Of a stretch of DNA of 64,000 nucleotides, positions 28,368-34,845 are shown piece by piece. Numbering within the stretch: position 1 is the stretch's first letter; each line of letters starts with the position of its first letter. This DNA is from Tenacibaculum todarodis (GTDB lineage Bacteria > Bacteroidota > Bacteroidia > Flavobacteriales > Flavobacteriaceae), in the NCBI RefSeq assembly GCF_001889045.1, contig NZ_CP018155.1, positions 2,955,214 to 3,019,213 on the forward strand, written 5' to 3'. The translations under genes and the position numbers were made by a program. The notes below the pieces were generated by a model, which saw only the letters and a list, made by a program, of their open reading frames with translations, was not told where the DNA came from and did no database searches.

Positions 28368-28401
28368 TAGCAAGTTAGAAATTTACATTTCTAACTTGCT
28401 A
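28368..28401. terminator. Bidirectional hairpin terminator
   Basis: A 15-bp perfect stem (tagcaagttagaaat) with loop ttac, followed on the + strand by acttttttt. On the minus strand it lies just after the stop of a possible 34-aa leftward gene. Confidence 0.75.
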
Positions 28402-28407
28402 ACTTTT

Positions 28408-28512
28408 TTAATCCAAAACGTTTCTTCTTTTTCTCATCCAGATAAATACCAGCTGACATCCGTCGCTAATCATTCTTGAAATTAACTCGTTTGAATAATC
28501 TCTGTGATCCAT
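28408..28512 (-). CDS. Possible small protein (34 aa)
   Basis: A leftward frame starting at ATG 28512 encodes MDHRDYSNELISRMISDG followed by CQLVFIWMRKRRNVLD. The start has an A-rich leader and a strong hairpin lies right behind the stop, which is why I list it. The C-terminal half alternates hydrophobic and basic residues. It is too short to assign and may be the remnant of a longer gene. Confidence 0.3.
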   Translation of the reverse strand: MDHRDYSNELISRMISDGCQLVFIWMRKRRNVLD

Positions 28513-28615
28513 AATCTTGTTTTTATTGTTCTATTATAAGGTTAAAACCTAAAAATAAAGACTTATAAAATGGATGTTAATTTTATGATTCTTGACAATA
28601 TATAAGGTAATGATT

Positions 28616-28813
28616 TTAATCGTTTAATGCTTTAGATAACCTATTTAATGCTGCGAAAGCGAAGTAAAGAGCCGCTGGTTGGAATAATACAGCTAAAATT
28701 GCTATAAATACACTTGTGTTTCTCCAAGTTACAATAAAATTCCATATTGAAAATATTACAAACATTATTAATCCGATAGAAGGATCGATAAGGATTCCAA
28801 GTAAAATAGCTAA
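28616..28813 (-). pseudogene. 5'-truncated membrane protein remnant
   Basis: Leftward frame of 65 residues, closed upstream by a stop at 28814-28816, with no start codon near its upstream end. The translation (LLGILIDPSIGLIMFVIFSI, then TSVFIAILAVLFQPAALYFA, then ALNRLSKALND) shows two clear membrane helices and looks like the C-terminal part of a small multi-pass protein. The break at about 28815 marks a recombination junction next to the rightward HTH gene. Confidence 0.5.
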
Positions 28814-28861
28814 TCAAAACTATTCTTTTGTTTATTTTTGAATAAATATAGAAACTTGCTT

Positions 28862-29626
28862 ATGAAGTTATCAAAAAAAATCAGTGCAATAAACGCTTTA
28901 GTTTACAAATCAAATAAATTTACTTTTTACGAACATGATTTAGGAGATTGGTTTCCTGTTTATGTCGATTTAGATAGATTTAGAAAATCTGAAACTATTT
29001 ACCCTGTGTTTTTCAGCCATGTGTATTGTGAGTTGCTTTATGATTGGTGTAATGCTTTAGGTTTGTCTTATCTTTTTACTTTAAGTGAAAAAAAATATGG
29101 ATCAGATAACGAAATTTTTTTGTCAGAAAAGACAAGAAAAGTGAAGAATAAAAACTTAAATATTAGGTTAAGTGCTTATTTACAACATATAGTAAAAACT
29201 TTTGAAGACAATCAACTTGATGTTTTTTGTCCTAATTCTGTACATTCGATTTTTGATTACGATGATATTAGCGTAATAGAGATTGTTAGAAATGTTATGT
29301 TGGAATTTTTAATAAAGAGTTCTGATGTTGGAGTTTCTGAAAATTTAGAAATTTTTAAAAAGAACACAAAACGTATTCTTAAGTTGCTTAAAAAGAGAAG
29401 TGAAATTGAAAAAGGCAGTAGAGTAGAATTGATTGAGAAGGAAAATATTGCTTCAGAAAAAAACGATGAATTTCTTACAATAGAGCAAACTGCGATTATT
29501 TTGAAGGTTAAAAGACAAACTGTGTATAATTGGAAAAAGAAAGGTTTAATTCAGGCTCATTCTATAGGTGGGAAAGTTTATTACAAAAAGAGTGAATTGT
29601 TAAAAGTTCCTATTAAGTTAAAGTAG
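28862..29626 (+). CDS. DNA-binding protein with C-terminal helix-turn-helix (HTH_17 type)
   Basis: The 254-aa protein ends in an excisionase/MerR-like helix-turn-helix (about residues 200-250): FLTIEQTAIILKVKRQTVYN then WKKKGLIQAHSIGGKVYYKKSEL. The first 190 residues are unrecognised and probably bind a partner or another DNA site. I prefer the ATG at 28862 (MKLSKKIS) over a TTG eight codons upstream, because ATG is the usual start here. Genes of this kind are common on Bacteroidota mobile elements as replication or excision regulators. It lies just left of the ssrA-integrated element and outside its attL site, so it belongs to a neighbouring older element or to the chromosome. Confidence 0.65.
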   Translation: MKLSKKISAINALVYKSNKFTFYEHDLGDWFPVYVDLDRFRKSETIYPVFFSHVYCELLYDWCNALGLSYLFTLSEKKYGSDNEIFLSEKTRKVKNKNLNIRLSAYLQHIVKTFEDNQLDVFCPNSVHSIFDYDDISVIEIVRNVMLEFLIKSSDVGVSENLEIFKKNTKRILKLLKKRSEIEKGSRVELIEKENIASEKNDEFLTIEQTAIILKVKRQTVYNWKKKGLIQAHSIGGKVYYKKSELLKVPIKLK

Positions 29627-29673
29627 TGTTTATTTAAGATAGCTGTCTAAATGCTGACTAAATTTATAATAAA

Positions 29674-29712
29674 AAAACCTCAACTAATTAATAATAAATT
29701 AGTTGAGGTTTT
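29674..29712 (-). terminator. Displaced original ssrA terminator
   Basis: A 16-bp stem (aaaacctcaactaatt) with a short loop and flanking A run; read leftward it is a strong terminator. It lies six bases beyond the attL copy of the ssrA 3' end. This is where the native terminator of tmRNA would be before the 22-kb element inserted, so it is probably that terminator, now separated from its gene. It can also close the rightward HTH gene. Confidence 0.7.
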
Positions 29713-29717
29713 AAATT

Positions 29718-29734
29718 GTGGAGACGCCGAGAAT
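29718..29734. repeat. attL core (17-bp copy of ssrA 3' end)
   Basis: gtggagacgccgagaat is identical to 51659-51675, which is the 3' end of ssrA (acceptor stem and part of the T arm). Beyond base 29734 the sequence no longer matches ssrA. This is the expected result of site-specific integration into the end of tmRNA. Confidence 0.92.
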
Positions 29735-29851
29735 TGCACCTATTTTCTTTGTTATAGCTTATCACTTGCTGTATCTACTGTAAACATTGATTTATTGAAA
29801 ATGTTCATCTTCATTTTATGGTGATTTATCTATTAAATAGTACCTTTACTG

Positions 29852-29868
29852 ACACCTAAATTGACACC
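29852..29868. promoter_or_regulatory. Integrase arm-type site, left end
   Basis: acacctaaattgacacc also occurs at 51598-51614 near the right end in the same orientation. Each copy contains the pair tgacacc/acacc spaced by a short gap, like binding sites of a tyrosine integrase N-terminal arm domain. It lies 10 bases before the integrase start and could also autoregulate it. Confidence 0.6.
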
Positions 29869-29877
29869 CGTTTTATA

Positions 29878-31128
29878 ATGACAACTACATTCAATCTTAA
29901 GGATAAGAACAAAGATGGAGCTACTTTAATATACTTAAAAGCTTATTTTAAAAATGAAGGGAAAAGATTTGTTTACTCTACAGGGGAAACTATTCATCCA
30001 AAAGAATGGGATTTTGAAAATAGACAACCAAAAAATTTAACAGGTAGAACTTCTAAAGCAGAAACTCATAGAACCATAAAAAGACAAATAGATAGGTATG
30101 CGAGTTTGTTTATTCGGGTTACTGAAATTTTTAAAAACACGAATCAGGATTTAACGATAGAAAAAGTTAGGCAAGAATTTGATAAAGAATTTAAAAGAGT
30201 TGCGGTTGGTAAGAATAAATTTTATGAAGCTTATGAAGAATTTATGCTTTTTAAACAAAAAAATCAAGAGTGGTCTAAAGCTACTGTAAAAAGGTATAAG
30301 AATATAAGAACCATTTTAGAAGAGTTTGAAGAAAGTAGGAAATACAAAATTACTTTTAATTCAATAACTCAAAAGTTTTATACTGAGTTTACAGATTACT
30401 GTATGGTGGAAAGAGGTCATATTAATAATACTTATTCTAGGAATGTAGGTTTGGTTAAAACGTTTTTGTTTTGGGCTCTAAAAAACGGACACACCTACAA
30501 AGCGGATTTTATAAACTTTAAAAAGAAACCTAAAGTAATTACAAATCAAATAGCACTTAAGAAAGAGGATTTAGAAAAGTTACTCAAAACCGAAATGCCT
30601 TCTAAAAAGTTAGAGCGAGTGAAAGATGTTTTTATTTTTTCTTGTGTAACAGGTATGAGATTTGGTGAATTGAAATTTGTGTCTAAAAATAATATAGATG
30701 GAAAAACTTTATTGCTTAAGGAGGAAAAAGGTTCTGGTAAAAAGAGTAGAGAAATTCCTTTAAGTGGTATTGCGTTATATATTTTAGATAAATACGATTA
30801 TAGTTTACCTTTAATAGCTAATCAAAAGCATAACGATTATATTAAAGAAGTTTTTAAAAAAGCGGGGTATACTTATGAGGTTGAAAAAACAACAACAAGA
30901 GGTAAGGAGGTAATAAGATTAGATATGCCTTTTTACAGGAGGATTTCTAGTCATACAGCTCGAAGAACCTTCATCACTATGATGAAAAGAAAAGGTAAAA
31001 GCGATAAGTTGATTGCAGAAATTTCTGGTCATACTGACATGAAAACCTTAAATCAATATTATCAAGTTTCTAATGAAGATGTAAAAGATGCGGTAGATGA
31101 AACTTTTGATTTAAATATACCTAAATAA
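29878..31128 (+). CDS. int: Tyrosine recombinase (integrase) of the ssrA element
   Basis: The 416-aa protein has an N-terminal arm-binding region (1-110), a SAM-like core-binding domain (about 115-215) and a C-terminal catalytic domain. Catalytic residues are visible: Arg in TGMRFGE (about 261), HTARR (His 359, Arg 362), His 385 in SGHTDMKTL and the nucleophile Tyr 394 or 395 in NQYYQ. Length and layout match Bacteroidota phage/element integrases. It cuts and joins DNA between attP and the 3' end of ssrA. Its position right beside attL and the paired arm sites fit this role. The start ATG follows directly on the arm site. Confidence 0.95.
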   Translation: MTTTFNLKDKNKDGATLIYLKAYFKNEGKRFVYSTGETIHPKEWDFENRQPKNLTGRTSKAETHRTIKRQIDRYASLFIRVTEIFKNTNQDLTIEKVRQEFDKEFKRVAVGKNKFYEAYEEFMLFKQKNQEWSKATVKRYKNIRTILEEFEESRKYKITFNSITQKFYTEFTDYCMVERGHINNTYSRNVGLVKTFLFWALKNGHTYKADFINFKKKPKVITNQIALKKEDLEKLLKTEMPSKKLERVKDVFIFSCVTGMRFGELKFVSKNNIDGKTLLLKEEKGSGKKSREIPLSGIALYILDKYDYSLPLIANQKHNDYIKEVFKKAGYTYEVEKTTTRGKEVIRLDMPFYRRISSHTARRTFITMMKRKGKSDKLIAEISGHTDMKTLNQYYQVSNEDVKDAVDETFDLNIPK

Positions 31129-31156
31129 GAGTAAATGCTATTAAAATTTTAAAAGA

Positions 31157-31999
31157 ATGAATTACGGAGAAAAATTTGTACAGATATACAATGAAAATAT
31201 TGAAAGAATAATTAAAACAGCAATTACTGAGTTTAAAGATTATTACGAAACTAATAATTCATTTAAAAAAGCTGAGAGAAGAGTAGCTGAACCTTTAATT
31301 AGTGAAATTAGGTCTTTTCAAGAAAAAGTAGGTTTTAACTGTGATATATTTCAAACAAGTCATGAATACCTTCAGCATCAAAGAGCTAATTATAATTATG
31401 ATATCACTATTTCTATTGTAAATGATGAAATAAAAAAAGAAGTTTTTGATAAAAATAAAGAGAATTGTGAAATAACTAGTTATTCTGATTATATAGTTTA
31501 TTTCGCTAAAAGGGAGTCAATACGTGATTATTTCAATTATATCTTTAATAATAGAGACGAGATAAATAAAAAATTCAAATCCAAAAAAATGGATGAGGCA
31601 TTTCTTTTTATAAGTAACAAGAGAGAAATACATGCTTTTAAAGGTTTTGATAAGAAAGAAAAGTTAAAAAAGGAGTCTTCATTTGGTCTTACACAAAATG
31701 AAAAAATGATTCTTTTACATGTACTATTACATAAAATGAATAATTCTGGATTATATAATTTAAGTAGAGAGTATTTTAGGGTTTTAGCCTTATGTTCTGA
31801 GTGTTTGGTCGAAAGTGATTTATATAATGTAGGTACAAATTATACTAAATTTAATTATTTTAATATAGGTATTGATCAGTCAACTAAAACATCAAGGGAA
31901 AAAGCAAAATTCATTGACGAAATTCAAAATAAAATTATTCGGTTAAAGAATATCCCTCATTTTAAAAAAGCTTTAAATAATTATAAAAACTCATTATAA
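31157..31999 (+). CDS. Hypothetical protein (280 aa) next to the integrase
   Basis: Not recognised. The protein is soluble, rich in Asn, Lys and Tyr, and mostly helical, with no signal peptide. Notable stretches are RRVAEPLISEIRSFQEKVGF near the N-terminus and FGLTQNEKMILLHVLLHKMN near residue 185, which could be part of a winged-helix fold. It is 28 bases downstream of the integrase gene and probably cotranscribed. It may be a recombination or regulatory accessory of the element; this is inferred from position only. Confidence 0.6.
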   Translation: MNYGEKFVQIYNENIERIIKTAITEFKDYYETNNSFKKAERRVAEPLISEIRSFQEKVGFNCDIFQTSHEYLQHQRANYNYDITISIVNDEIKKEVFDKNKENCEITSYSDYIVYFAKRESIRDYFNYIFNNRDEINKKFKSKKMDEAFLFISNKREIHAFKGFDKKEKLKKESSFGLTQNEKMILLHVLLHKMNNSGLYNLSREYFRVLALCSECLVESDLYNVGTNYTKFNYFNIGIDQSTKTSREKAKFIDEIQNKIIRLKNIPHFKKALNNYKNSL

Positions 32000-32235
32000 T
32001 TCCCATCAAATTTATTCTAAAAAACACTGTCGAAGCAAAGTTAATGTGTTTGTATACATTGTTTTACGATTTTTTCAAGTGCTACTTCCATTCCATTAAA
32101 CCATCAATTCATCCTTTCATTTTACTATTAAACAACCAACCTTTGCAGTAATAAAACATAAATATTCAATCCATGGATATTAGTAATTACTGAATATGAT
32201 GTGTTTTAAATATTAATAATTAAAACTTTCATAAA
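32000..32235. promoter_or_regulatory. Promoter region of the element's replication genes
   Basis: Non-coding 236 bp. It contains an 8-nt inverted repeat aatattca / tgaatatg around a perfect 10-nt palindrome agtaattact (about 32172-32206), located 30-65 bases before the HTH gene. This is a plausible operator for that regulator; no clear -33/-7 pair was assigned. Confidence 0.3.
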
Positions 32236-32529
32236 ATGAGAAGCATAATAATAACAACACCAGAAGAGCTTTCTGGAATGATTGATACAGCGGTATCAAA
32301 AAGAATCAATCCATTACAGGAATTAATTAAGAGTAAATTAAATCCGCAAAAAAAGAATGTAACAATAAAAGAAGCTGCAATAAGGTTAAATGTTACTGAG
32401 CAAACAATTGCAAACTACATTAAAAAAGGACTTATAGATGCGTCCAAAATTGGTAGAAGAATTGTAATTAATTTAGAGAGTTTAGAAAACAATCTAAAAG
32501 AAGTTAAATCTTTAAAATACAGAAGGTAG
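32236..32529 (+). CDS. Helix-turn-helix protein (excisionase-like, 97 aa)
   Basis: Residues 40-90 form an HTH_17/MerR-type DNA-binding domain: VTIKEAAIRLNVTEQTIANY, then IKKGLIDASKIGRRIVINLE with the typical wing. The first 35 residues (MRSIIITTPEELSGMIDTAV) are the short leader usual in Bacteroidota element regulators. Proteins of this kind act as excisionases or activators of the adjacent replication genes. The next gene begins 1 base after the stop, so the three genes 32236-34053 form an operon. Confidence 0.8.
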   Translation: MRSIIITTPEELSGMIDTAVSKRINPLQELIKSKLNPQKKNVTIKEAAIRLNVTEQTIANYIKKGLIDASKIGRRIVINLESLENNLKEVKSLKYRR

Positions 32530-32530
32530 T

Positions 32531-32857
32531 ATGAAAGATTATAACGCACAAAATAACAAGTTCATTAAGAATGGACTTGTTATTATCGAAAGAATGTTAA
32601 CTGAAATTGAAAGGCTAAAAATAGATCGAATTACAGATGTTATTCTTTTAAGGTTTCTAACTTATTTTATTTCTGAAATAGAAAAATTAAAAATCATTAT
32701 TAGCTCTAATCCAAGATTTGAGTGGTTTTTTTTACAAGAAGAAATAGATAGACTTTATTCTATGGATAAAAACCTTACAGGTATTAATATTCAATTAAAC
32801 TGGAAAGATGGAGAAAATAGAGCTTTTTTAATTTATAATATTAAACCTAGGTCGTAA
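32531..32857 (+). CDS. Hypothetical protein (108 aa) in the replication module
   Basis: Not recognised. The protein is mainly helical (NGLVIIERMLTEIERLKIDR then LRFLTYFISEIEKLKIIISS), soluble and without Cys. It lies between the HTH gene (1-base gap) and the primase-helicase gene (2-base gap), so it is cotranscribed with them and may be a small accessory of replication. The position is the only evidence for that role. Confidence 0.6.
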   Translation: MKDYNAQNNKFIKNGLVIIERMLTEIERLKIDRITDVILLRFLTYFISEIEKLKIIISSNPRFEWFFLQEEIDRLYSMDKNLTGINIQLNWKDGENRAFLIYNIKPRS

Positions 32858-32859
32858 TT

Positions 32860-34053
32860 ATGGAGTTTTTAAGAATTGGAACAGATTACTATAAGATATG
32901 TAATGTTCCATTATTGAGCGGAGATTTTGTAAAAACTTTAATAAAGTGGACAAAAGGAGAAATAATTACAGATAACGGAAAGGCTTTTTTAGAATCTATA
33001 AAAAAGTATGATGGTTTTGTTACCATGCCAGATCATTTAAATTATAAAAAGGAAATCAACCTTTTCTATAATGAATATGAAGAAATAAATCATCAACTAA
33101 AGAATGGAGAGTTTAAAAAAACAGAAGAGTTTTTAAAACATATTTTTGGAGTTCAATATGAGTTAGGGTTAGATTATTTAACGATACTTTGGCAACAACC
33201 AATTCAAATATTACCAATTTTGTGTTTAGTTAGCGATTTTCGAAATACAGGCAAAACATCATTTCTAAACTGGTTAAAGTTGCTTTTTCAGGGTAACATG
33301 ACAATTAATAAAAATGAAGATTTTAGAAGTCGATTTAATAGTGATTGGGCATCTAAACTTATAATTGCTATTGATGAAGTGTTACTAGATAGGAGAGAAG
33401 ATAGTGAGCGAATTAAAAATCTTTCTACAGCTAATTCTTATAAAATAGAATCTAAAGGTAAAGATAAAGTTGAATCTAATTTCTTTGGGAAGTTTATTTT
33501 ATGTTCAAATAATGAGGAGAACTTTATCCAAATAGATAGCAATGAGATTCGTTACTGGGTTATTAAAGTAAATTCCTTAAAAGAGGAAGATGTTGATATG
33601 CTTAAAAAACTCAAACTAGAAATTCCGCAGTTTTTATATTTTTTAAATAAACGAAAAATTAAAACTGAAAGAAAAACAAGAATGTGGTTTACAAAACAGC
33701 AAATTTACACACCTGCTTTAGATAAAGTAGTCAAAGGGAATAAAACTTATTTAAGTCAAGAAATAAAAGAAATTTTATTAGACGATTTTATTCAATTTGA
33801 AGTTGATGTTTTAAAATACACTGCTTCAGATTTACTTGAAAAACTTCAACGTAGAAATGTTCGGCCAATTAGTAAAAAAGTGTCTAGTACTATAAAAAAA
33901 GACTATGGAATAGTGTCTGTTAATGGAAGCTATAAGAAATATTTTTTTTCATTAAATACAGCTCAAAAAACAATAGTAGATTATGAAACTAAAAAAGGAA
34001 GATACTATGAGTTTAAAAAAGAAGATTTCATCAATGAAGTTGTTGATTGTTGA
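32860..34053 (+). CDS. Primase-helicase family protein (SF3-type, DUF5906-like)
   Basis: The 397-aa protein has a central ATPase: Walker A DFRNTGKTSFLNWL (about 126-139), a Walker B-like IIAIDEVLLDRRED (about 168-181), a polar strand KFILCSNNEENFI (about 211-223) and an arginine (NEIRYWVI) as in superfamily 3 helicases. The length and the N-terminal YYKIC... segment fit the primase-helicase proteins found on Bacteroidota plasmids, phages and integrative elements. It probably unwinds the element's origin for autonomous replication after excision. A palindromic non-coding region follows and might hold that origin. Confidence 0.8.
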   Translation: MEFLRIGTDYYKICNVPLLSGDFVKTLIKWTKGEIITDNGKAFLESIKKYDGFVTMPDHLNYKKEINLFYNEYEEINHQLKNGEFKKTEEFLKHIFGVQYELGLDYLTILWQQPIQILPILCLVSDFRNTGKTSFLNWLKLLFQGNMTINKNEDFRSRFNSDWASKLIIAIDEVLLDRREDSERIKNLSTANSYKIESKGKDKVESNFFGKFILCSNNEENFIQIDSNEIRYWVIKVNSLKEEDVDMLKKLKLEIPQFLYFLNKRKIKTERKTRMWFTKQQIYTPALDKVVKGNKTYLSQEIKEILLDDFIQFEVDVLKYTASDLLEKLQRRNVRPISKKVSSTIKKDYGIVSVNGSYKKYFFSLNTAQKTIVDYETKKGRYYEFKKEDFINEVVDC

Positions 34054-34094
34054 TGAAAGCATTTAAAGTGTGTATTATTAGTCCTTTAAGGCTA

Positions 34095-34165
34095 TAACAG
34101 TTGTTCAACAGAGCATCAACAGAAGAGTTAAATAAACTTGTTGATGCTTTGTTGAATGGCTGTTA
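34095..34165. repeat. Long imperfect inverted repeat after the primase-helicase gene
   Basis: Left arm taacagttgttcaacagagc and onward (34095-34122) pairs with the right arm (34137-34165) over about 28 bases with only a few mismatches; the loop is about 14 nt. It is followed by cttt, a weak tail, so it may be a terminator, but its length and location beside the helicase gene also fit an origin hairpin. The rest of 34054-34394 is non-coding and repeats the string caattttgttgtt twice (about 34280 and 34360). Confidence 0.5.
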
Positions 34166-34394
34166 CTTTCTTTAATAGTTATTGTTGTTGGGCTTAAGAG
34201 TTGAAGTCAACAAAGCAACAATGTTCCGATTGTTATTATATTAGACTAATTTTGGAGAGTTGTTAGAATTGAGTTTAAACAATTTTGTTGTTGAAAAAAA
34301 GAAATTCTAAAATTGGTGTTATTTTATAGAAAGAAATTATACAATTGTTTAAAGCAATTTTGTTGTTTTTTTATGAAATTTAATAATTTAAACT

Positions 34395-34586
34395 ATGGAT
34401 GCAAATATCGTTTTTGAAATAGCAAAAGTTCTACCAAGAGAAGAGCAAAAGAAACTGCTTAATATGTTAAAAGGTAATTTAATTGTAAAAAAAAAGTCTA
34501 AAGTGAAAAAAAAATTGTCAGATACAGAAACACAGAAATTTTTACTTCGAACAGTTTTTAATGTAAAAACTACTAGTCAAAAATAA
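34395..34586 (+). CDS. Small basic protein (63 aa)
   Basis: Encodes MDANIVFEIAKVLPREEQKK followed by a very basic Lys-rich tail. The first 25 residues form an amphipathic helix like that found at the start of some small DNA-binding proteins. The ATG has an A-rich leader. It lies between two repeat-rich non-coding stretches and upstream of the restriction operon. It could be the regulator that binds the CAATACT repeats that follow; this is speculation. Confidence 0.5.
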   Translation: MDANIVFEIAKVLPREEQKKLLNMLKGNLIVKKKSKVKKKLSDTETQKFLLRTVFNVKTTSQK

Positions 34587-34600
34587 AAAAAAAAACATTG

Positions 34601-34765
34601 CAATACTTGTTATTTTTACTATTGCTAAAAGCATTGCGATTCTACAATACTGGGTATTGCTGAATTTTTTATTTGATTTTTTAAAGCTATCATTTGATTT
34701 TTTTGTTAGTATCTGGCTTTTTTTAAAGTATTGTATAATTGCAATACTCACATTTATAGTATTGG
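34601..34765. promoter_or_regulatory. Cluster of CAATACT / AGTATTG boxes before the restriction operon
   Basis: Six copies in both orientations: caatact at 34601, 34645 and 34742; gtattgc or agtattg at 34654, 34727 and 34758. Neighbouring copies make inverted pairs with spacers of 2 to 9 bases. The cluster ends 80 bases before hsdR. Such a layout suggests a cooperative operator or, less likely, an iteron origin of the element. Confidence 0.5.
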
Positions 34766-34845
34766 TTAAATTTTGTTTTGAGTTTATTCGAAAATTATAA
34801 ATTTCTATAATTGTATATCAATCCATTTTCTTACATTTATGAGCT

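Noticed and set aside
29718..29760. Possible tRNA 3' end or tRNA fragment at gagacgccgagaat
   Set aside because: The same string is the end of the complete tmRNA at 51660; no cloverleaf can be drawn here, so it is the attL copy.
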